This document shows positions 7,471 through 11,678 of a DNA stretch of 11,678 bases, piece by piece. The notes under the pieces were generated by a model. It did no database searches, was not told where the DNA came from, and was given only the letters and a program-made list of their open reading frames with translations. Source of the stretch: DTSX01 sp964633465 (GTDB lineage: Bacteria > Pseudomonadota > Gammaproteobacteria > Steroidobacterales > UBA11654); NCBI GenBank assembly GCA_964633465.1, contig CAZWGB010000042.1, positions 1 to 11,678 of the forward strand. Direction: 5' to 3'. The stretch's first letter is position 1. Every line of letters starts with the position of its first letter. A program made the translations under genes and the position numbers.

Positions 7471-8190
7471 TTATTCCCATGCTGAAAGAAATAACTGGAA
7501 ATGCTGTTTCTCCGTATTTGATAACAACTGCTTTAAGGAATGAATTCTTGATGAGAGTTCTTCATTGGTGATTTTTCCTATCATTGCTTGATAGTGAATA
7601 AAAATAAGGTAAGTGTTCAAGACATCATGTTCACAATAATTTCTGATATCCTCAATTCTACCCTCTAGATAGAGATCCCATACTTGATCTCCTGATACAT
7701 CTAATTTACCTGGTAAATTCAGGCCTTTAGCAACTCTATCTAAGCTGCCTTGAGCCTTAGCATTGTGATTTGCAAGCACGTCTTTAAGATCAATGTGCCA
7801 TAATTCATTTTGCCAATAAGATGATGCGTCAACTTGATTAAATAAAGCCCTATAATTCAACACAGGTATGTCAAACAGCAATCCATTCCAAGTCACCAAA
7901 CAGTTGTCATTGGCACCAACTAAATCATAAAACAATTGAATCATTGATCGTTCACTGCTCTCTTCAGACCCTAAGGATTCAACCTCAAGATTGCTTCCAG
8001 TATCTGTCAAAACCGAGATGGCAATAATTTTATGAAGATTTAAAGGTAAAAATTCTGTTCCAGTTTTCTGTAGTTGTTGAAAAAACATCGCTCTGCCAAT
8101 ATCAGCTTCCTGCAATCCATCAAGATTGAGAAATTGCTTACCGTAGTCAAGATCGGGTATGGTCTCTATATCAAAAACCAAAAAATTCAT
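7471..8190 (-). CDS. Predicted 3'-5' exonuclease, PolB-like DEDDy family
   Basis: A stand-alone proofreading-type nuclease domain of 239 residues, resembling the family of predicted exonucleases related to the exonuclease domain of DNA polymerase B (DNA_pol_B_exo2). Three acidic motifs place it in the RNase H-like DEDD superfamily: Exo I VFDIETIPD (Asp7, Glu9), Exo II WNGLLFDIPVLNYRAL (Asp107), and Exo III YCEHD (Tyr185, Asp189), the tyrosine making it the DEDDy type. All four metal ligands are present, so it should be active on single-stranded DNA or RNA ends, though the natural substrate is unknown. An in-frame ATG at 8238 would add 16 residues and overlap acpS by 47 nt. I prefer ATG 8190 because the protein then begins right at the Exo I strand, one base after the acpS stop. 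That spacing implies coupled translation. No polymerase domain is attached. Confidence 0.85.
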   Translation of the reverse strand: MNFLVFDIETIPDLDYGKQFLNLDGLQEADIGRAMFFQQLQKTGTEFLPLNLHKIIAISVLTDTGSNLEVESLGSEESSERSMIQLFYDLVGANDNCLVTWNGLLFDIPVLNYRALFNQVDASSYWQNELWHIDLKDVLANHNAKAQGSLDRVAKGLNLPGKLDVSGDQVWDLYLEGRIEDIRNYCEHDVLNTYLIFIHYQAMIGKITNEELSSRIHSLKQLLSNTEKQHFQLFLSAWE

Positions 8191-8191
8191 T

Positions 8192-8575
8192 TCAATTTTT
8201 TTCAAGGACCACAAAAGCGTGGGCCCAAGGATGATCATCAGTCAGACTAATGTGAGCAGAAAAGATTTTTTTTTGAGTCAGAAGTGTTTTTATTTTTTTT
8301 GAGAAAATCAGTCTAGGCTGACCGCTTCGGTGTTTAGTTACTCCAAAATCTTTCCAAGTTACACCTTGAGAAAATCCAGTACCAAATGCTTTCACAGCAG
8401 CTTCTTTGCCTGCAAATCGGTTGGCTAAGAACTTAACCGGGTTAGACTCTGATTGAAAAAGTTTCTTTTCCTCTGGAAGCAATATTTTATCTGCAAATCT
8501 TTCTCCGTATTTATCGTAGAGTGTTTGGATTCGATTGATGTTGACCAAATCGGTGCCAATTCCATAAATGCTCAT
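8192..8575 (-). CDS. acpS: Holo-[acyl-carrier-protein] synthase AcpS
   Basis: Transfers the 4'-phosphopantetheine arm of CoA to a serine of apo-acyl carrier protein, activating fatty-acid synthesis in the cytosol. The 127 residues match E. coli AcpS (126). The two magnesium-binding signatures are present: IGTDLV with Asp9 at the N-terminus, and RFAGKEAAVKAFGTG (53-67) with Glu58. The C-terminal strand ISLTDDHPWAHAFVVLE is also typical. The ATG shares one base with the pdxJ stop (TAATG), and its own stop is one base from the exonuclease start, so it is tightly coupled both ways. The pdxJ-acpS order is the common proteobacterial one. The coding strand holds an A8 and an A9 run close together at residues 92-103, which could favour slippage, but the frame is intact. 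Confidence 0.96.
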   Translation of the reverse strand: MSIYGIGTDLVNINRIQTLYDKYGERFADKILLPEEKKLFQSESNPVKFLANRFAGKEAAVKAFGTGFSQGVTWKDFGVTKHRSGQPRLIFSKKIKTLLTQKKIFSAHISLTDDHPWAHAFVVLEKN

Positions 8576-9312
8576 TATCTTGCGCCCAACATAATCTTTT
8601 TCATATCAGCTACAGCTTTTGCAATGCCTAAACTGAGAGATTTGGCAACAATTGCATGGCCAATATTGAGTTCCAAAATTTCATGTATTGCAGCAATTTG
8701 TGCTGTATTTTCATAATGCAAGCCGTGCCCTGCGTGGACTTTCAGGCCTATCTTGGTCGCATGAGAAACACATTCCTTGATCCTGTTTAATTCATACTTT
8801 TGCTGTTTTTGACTCAAAGCATCGGCATAAGTTCCTGTGTGTAGCTCAATAACTTCGGCACCTGCCATTTGGCTTGATTCAATTTGTTTTGGCTCTGGAT
8901 CAACAAAATAAGCAACTCTGATACCTGATTTTTTTAGTCTTTCGGTAGCTTGAGCTAAATGATCCATTTGACTTAGAACATCCAACCCCCCTTCGGTTGT
9001 TAACTCTTGTCTTTTTTCTGGCACCAAGCAACAGTCAGACGGTTTTACTGAACATGCAAAATCTATGATTTGATCGTTCAAAGCCATCTCCAAATTGACT
9101 TTGGTTTTGACTAGACGAATTAACCTCTCAACATCACCATTTTGAATGTGTCTCCTGTCTTCTCTCAGGTGGACAGTGATACTGTCAGCGCCATTTTCCT
9201 CTGCAATCAATGCAATTTCAACAGGATCAGGATAGGTTGTCCCTCTTGCTTGCCTTAAAGTAGCAACGTGATCAACATTTACCCCAAGGAGTATATTTTT
9301 TTTTCTTACCAT
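8575..9312 (-). CDS. pdxJ: Pyridoxine 5'-phosphate synthase PdxJ
   Basis: Condenses 1-deoxyxylulose 5-phosphate with 3-amino-2-oxopropyl phosphate to form pyridoxine 5'-phosphate, the last ring-closing step of the DXP-dependent vitamin B6 route. With ATG 9312 it has 245 residues (E. coli 243). Conserved blocks are LLGVNVDHVATLRQARG (8-24) with Asp14 and His15, TVHLREDRRHI (46-56) with His48, NLEMA with Glu75, CCLVPEKRQELTTEGGLD (94-111), IELHTGTYAD (155-164), and KVHAGHGL with His196. An upstream ATG at 9351 would add 13 residues with no family counterpart and is rejected. The expected active-site residues all appear present. It is the first gene of the minus-strand operon, overlapping acpS by one base. 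In many proteobacteria recO precedes pdxJ; here a divergent dehydrogenase gene takes that place. An A9 run lies at codons 3-6. Confidence 0.97.
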   Translation of the reverse strand: MVRKKNILLGVNVDHVATLRQARGTTYPDPVEIALIAEENGADSITVHLREDRRHIQNGDVERLIRLVKTKVNLEMALNDQIIDFACSVKPSDCCLVPEKRQELTTEGGLDVLSQMDHLAQATERLKKSGIRVAYFVDPEPKQIESSQMAGAEVIELHTGTYADALSQKQQKYELNRIKECVSHATKIGLKVHAGHGLHYENTAQIAAIHEILELNIGHAIVAKSLSLGIAKAVADMKKIMLGAR

Positions 9313-9422
9313 AGCTAAGTGCCAATTGCTTACTACATGATATAACAACATTGATTTCGCTGAAACTTGAAGCCACTATGTATTTAGAATAAAGTACACT
9401 GATTTACAAATCTTGGAGCATG
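9313..9422. promoter_or_regulatory. Divergent intergenic region between the pdxJ operon and the P5C dehydrogenase operon
   Basis: This 110-bp gap must contain the promoters of both operons, or of the rightward operon plus a leader for pdxJ. Rightward, one hexamer pair of moderate match is listed separately. Leftward, TATCAT (9342-9337) lies 17 nt from TTTCAG (9365-9360), but the latter matches the -35 consensus poorly. I see no clear operator dyad and no stem-loop followed by a T-run. Confidence 0.45.
9367..9395 (+). promoter_or_regulatory. Candidate sigma70 promoter for the P5C dehydrogenase-ornithine aminotransferase operon
   Basis: TTGAAG (9367-9372) and TAAAGT (9390-9395) each match four of six consensus positions and are exactly 17 bp apart. 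Transcription would begin near 9402, leaving a leader of about 20 nt with GGAG just before the start codon. The composition here is AT-rich, so chance matches are likely and confidence is low. Confidence 0.3.
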
Positions 9423-11009
9423 ATGAGCAATCTTTTAGAATTTACAACTGTTGATCCAATTAATGGAATGAACAGCAAAAACCCTGGCAAAGCCCAAAAC
9501 CTTCTGAGTGGAGAATGGCTAGACACTTCAAAGTATTTTGACAATATTCCTGATCCTGTTTCAGGAGAATATTTCTTAGATATCCCCGATACAGAAGACC
9601 TTTCTGGATTTATCCAAAATCTTGATATATGTCCAAAAAGCGGTCTGCATAATCCAATCAAGAATGTTGAACGCTATGTAATGTTGGGCAATGTTTGTGC
9701 CAAGGCTGCTGCTTTACTTAGCAACAAAGAAGTTGAAGATTTCTTTGTTCATCTCATACAAAGAGTGATGCCAAAAAGCAGTAATCAATGTTTAGGTGAA
9801 GTTACAGTCACAAGAAAGTTTTTGGAAAATTTTTCTGGCGATGGAGTCCGCTTTTTGGCGAGAAGTTTCTCCAACCCAGGAGATCACCTGGGTCAAGAGT
9901 CTTCAGGTTATAGGTGGCCTTTTGGATCCGTCGTCATCGTTGCACCTTTTAATTTTCCGCTTGAAATTCCGGCGTTACAATTTATGGGTGCCCTGTTCAT
10001 GGGAAATCGACCTCTAATTAAATCTGCAACAACGGTTGGAATTGTTTTTGAGCAATTTCTTAGACTCTTAATTCACTGCGGCCTTCCAGCGACAGATGCT
10101 GATATGGTGCATTGTCGTGGATCAAAAATGGGAAAATTGATCTCTGATGCAAGTGATAAAATCAGAATGGTTCAATTTACAGGCTCTTGTGAAGTTGCTG
10201 AAAGAATTGCAGCTGACACTAATGGAAAAGTCAGAGTTGAGGATGCAGGTTTTGATTGGAAACTTATTGGCCCGGATTACGATCCCTCATGGAGTGATTA
10301 CGTCGCTTGGCAATGTGATGAAGACGCATACAATGCTTCGGGTCAAAAATGCTCTGCTCAAAGCATCTTGTTTGTACATAAAAATTGGGAACAGGACCTG
10401 TTGCCAAAATTAAAACAGCTGGCTGAGCGAAGAAAACTTGAAAATCTCAGTATTGGCCCTGTTCTGACATGGAACAATGATCAAATGTTTAATCACATTA
10501 AAAGTTTACTTGAAATACCCGGTGCAACTTGTTTGTTTGGTGGGACAGAGCTTGAATCTCATAACATTCCAGAAATCTATGGTTCTATAAAACCAACAGC
10601 AGTAAGCATCCCTGTCAATCAACTTTTGGGTAAAGATTTTGAACTGATCACCAGTGAAGTCTTTGGACCTGTCCAAGTTATAGTCGTTTACGAAGATGAA
10701 GATCTTTCTACGATTATGGAAGCACTAGAAAAAATTCCTCAAAATCTCACTGCAGCAGTGATAAGCAATGATGTTCATTTTCAACAGAAGGTTCTGGGAA
10801 ATACGGTCAATGGTACCACTTACGCCGGAATGAGAGGACGTACCACAGGGGCACCCCAAAATCATTGGTTCGGTCCATCAGGTGATCCAAGATCAGCAGG
10901 CATAGGTACACCAGAAGCAATTGTGGTTACATGGAGTGGACACAGAGAAATCATTAAGGATGTTGGTCCTCTGGTGGATCCAAACTGGGAAATTCCTGAT
11001 AGTTTTTAG
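9423..11009 (+). CDS. Delta-1-pyrroline-5-carboxylate dehydrogenase, ALDH12-like (plant-type)
   Basis: NAD-dependent aldehyde dehydrogenase expected to oxidise glutamate 5-semialdehyde (in equilibrium with P5C) to glutamate. At 528 residues it is a stand-alone enzyme, unlike PutA, where this activity is fused to proline dehydrogenase. The cofactor segment is VAPFNFPLEIPALQ. The catalytic glutamate lies in RVEDAGFDWK (Glu273) and the catalytic cysteine in SGQKCSAQS (Cys310), a spacing normal for ALDHs. The motifs RVEDAGFDWKLIGPD, AERRKLENLSIGPVLT, and the C-terminal NGTTYAGMRGRTTGAPQNHW and GIGTPEAI closely resemble, from memory, plant ALDH12 P5C dehydrogenase rather than bacterial PutA or RocA. 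The organellar presequence of the plant enzyme is absent. GGAG at 9415-9418 is 4 nt from ATG 9423 and only 1 nt from ATG 9420, so 9423 is preferred. The next gene is ornithine aminotransferase, whose product is this enzyme's substrate, which makes the assignment strong. Confidence 0.9.
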   Translation: MSNLLEFTTVDPINGMNSKNPGKAQNLLSGEWLDTSKYFDNIPDPVSGEYFLDIPDTEDLSGFIQNLDICPKSGLHNPIKNVERYVMLGNVCAKAAALLSNKEVEDFFVHLIQRVMPKSSNQCLGEVTVTRKFLENFSGDGVRFLARSFSNPGDHLGQESSGYRWPFGSVVIVAPFNFPLEIPALQFMGALFMGNRPLIKSATTVGIVFEQFLRLLIHCGLPATDADMVHCRGSKMGKLISDASDKIRMVQFTGSCEVAERIAADTNGKVRVEDAGFDWKLIGPDYDPSWSDYVAWQCDEDAYNASGQKCSAQSILFVHKNWEQDLLPKLKQLAERRKLENLSIGPVLTWNNDQMFNHIKSLLEIPGATCLFGGTELESHNIPEIYGSIKPTAVSIPVNQLLGKDFELITSEVFGPVQVIVVYEDEDLSTIMEALEKIPQNLTAAVISNDVHFQQKVLGNTVNGTTYAGMRGRTTGAPQNHWFGPSGDPRSAGIGTPEAIVVTWSGHREIIKDVGPLVDPNWEIPDSF

Positions 11010-11011
11010 GA
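11008..11011 (+). promoter_or_regulatory. Ribosome binding site AGGA for ornithine aminotransferase
   Basis: AGGA overlaps the TAG stop of the dehydrogenase gene and lies 6 nt before ATG 11018. With only 8 nt between the two genes, it shows that they form one transcript with likely coupled translation. Confidence 0.65.
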
Positions 11012-11017
11012 TAAACC

Positions 11018-11678
11018 ATGAATAGCCCCTCACAGAAAGATTTAACCCCCTTACAGAAAGATTTAATTTATAAAGAATCAGAATTTGGTGCAGATACTTA
11101 CAAGCCCCTTCCTGTAGTCTTGTCCAAAGGCTCAGGAGTATGGCTTTGGGATGTGGATGGAAATAAATACCTTGATATGATGTCAGCCTATTCAGCGGTG
11201 AGTCACGGTCATTCTCACCCTGAATTAATCAAAGTATTACGTGAGCAATCCGAACGTTTAGTGCTCACCTCTAGAGCCTTTTATACTGAGACTCTTGGAG
11301 CATTTCTGGAGAAATTGACAGAAGTTTCAGGTTTCGAAATTGGTTTGCCTATGAACACCGGAGCAGAAGGGGTGGAGACAGCCATTAAAGCTGTAAGAAG
11401 ATGGGGCTATAAAAGCAAAAAAATACCTCCCAACAAGGCTGAGATTATAGTCGCTGATCAAAATTTTCACGGTAGAACAACCACTATCATTAGTTTTTCA
11501 TCGGACAAAGAATCCAAAGAGAATTTCGGGCCCCTTACCCCAGGATTCAAAACAGTGAAATTCGGTTGCATAGACTCACTTCGATCTGCGATTACTGAAA
11601 ATACTGCAGCTGTACTTGTAGAACCCATTCAAGGTGAAGCTGGAATTGTGATTCCAGATCCATCTTGGTTACCAAAAG
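11018..11678 (+). CDS. rocD: Ornithine aminotransferase (ornithine-oxo-acid transaminase), C-terminus cut by window edge
   Basis: PLP-dependent class III aminotransferase that moves the delta-amino group of ornithine to 2-oxoglutarate, giving glutamate 5-semialdehyde. The first 220 residues are present, about half of the usual 400 or so. Diagnostic stretches are YKPLPVVLSKGSGVWLWDVD (28-47), YLDMMSAYSAVSHGHSHP (51-68), and the ornithine-aminotransferase signature PMNTGAEGVETAIKAVRRWG (111-130). FHGRTTT (150-156) carries the aromatic residue expected to stack on PLP, and VEPIQGEAG (201-209) follows. The PLP lysine lies beyond the window, so activity cannot be confirmed. Acetylornithine aminotransferase (ArgD) is the main alternative, but MNTGAEGVETAIK and MSAYSAV are ornithine-specific features. 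It starts 8 nt after the P5C dehydrogenase stop with a good AGGA site. Its extreme N-terminus contains a duplicated 7-residue unit. Confidence 0.93.
   Translation, partial: MNSPSQKDLTPLQKDLIYKESEFGADTYKPLPVVLSKGSGVWLWDVDGNKYLDMMSAYSAVSHGHSHPELIKVLREQSERLVLTSRAFYTETLGAFLEKLTEVSGFEIGLPMNTGAEGVETAIKAVRRWGYKSKKIPPNKAEIIVADQNFHGRTTTIISFSSDKESKENFGPLTPGFKTVKFGCIDSLRSAITENTAAVLVEPIQGEAGIVIPDPSWLPK
11024..11065 (+). repeat. In-frame 21-bp tandem duplication at the 5' end of the ornithine aminotransferase gene
   Basis: Bases 11024-11044 and 11045-11065 are identical at 19 of 21 positions and encode SPSQKDL followed by TPLQKDL. The unit is seven codons, so the frame is kept. It lies before the conserved fold, in a segment that varies in this family, and looks like a recent local duplication that has already begun to diverge. 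Confidence 0.85.

Noticed and set aside
8191..8238. Upstream ATG at 8238 for the exonuclease
   Set aside because: It would overlap acpS by 47 nt and add 16 residues before a protein that naturally begins at its Exo I motif; ATG 8190 fits better.
9313..9351. Upstream ATG at 9351 for pdxJ
   Set aside because: The added 13 residues have no counterpart in PdxJ proteins, and this ATG has no ribosome site.
9404..10413. Alternative frames inside the dehydrogenase gene (9404-9661 minus, 9796-10017 and 10147-10413 plus)
   Set aside because: The ALDH frame is continuous with all catalytic motifs; these overlap it without support.
1..11678. Mobile element, defence system, CRISPR array or prophage remnant
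   Set aside because: No transposase or integrase-like protein, no spaced direct repeats, and no tRNA or attachment-site duplication was seen; genes are packed housekeeping and metabolic ones.

Overview
The window looks like chromosomal DNA of an AT-rich gammaproteobacterium. The evidence is the set of LolC/LolE-family lipoprotein-release permeases, a full-length Mfd, a single-domain NagZ and a tight pdxJ-acpS pair, all close to the enterobacterial and pseudomonad forms. The low GC and compact, overlapping genes would suit an uncultured marine lineage, but the sequence does not fix the genus. I see no mobile element, CRISPR array, tRNA or rRNA, and no gap longer than about 120 bases. Almost every base is coding.

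Layout. (1) Bases 1-2396, minus strand: two consecutive ABC-permease genes of the LolC/LolE family, both apparently starting at TTG. The second runs off the left edge, and no lolD ATPase gene lies between them. (2) Bases 2397-2514: a short divergent intergenic region. (3) Bases 2515-5964, plus strand: mfd, the transcription-repair coupling factor. (4) Bases 5930-9312, minus strand: a five-gene operon transcribed in the order pdxJ, acpS, PolB-like 3'-5' exonuclease, signal-less YkuD-domain protein, nagZ. Its last gene overlaps the 3' end of mfd tail to tail by 35 bp. (5) Bases 9313-9422: a second divergent intergenic region with a weak sigma70-like promoter. (6) Bases 9423-11678, plus strand: an ALDH12-type delta-1-pyrroline-5-carboxylate dehydrogenase, then ornithine aminotransferase cut by the right edge.

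How the genes fit together. The last two genes form an ornithine to glutamate-semialdehyde/P5C to glutamate pathway, so they are probably a catabolic operon for ornithine or arginine. Ornithine aminotransferase needs PLP, and the divergently transcribed operon begins with pdxJ, which makes the PLP precursor. NagZ is cytosolic and trims recycled muropeptides. The adjacent YkuD protein has no visible export signal, so I infer it acts in the same compartment, probably as an L,D-carboxypeptidase in peptidoglycan recycling rather than a periplasmic crosslinker. The mfd, nagZ and lol genes also lie near one another in E. coli, so most of the region is a compact version of an old neighbourhood. No wholly new system is evident. 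The best leads are the plant-like P5C dehydrogenase and the cytosolic YkuD-NagZ pair.
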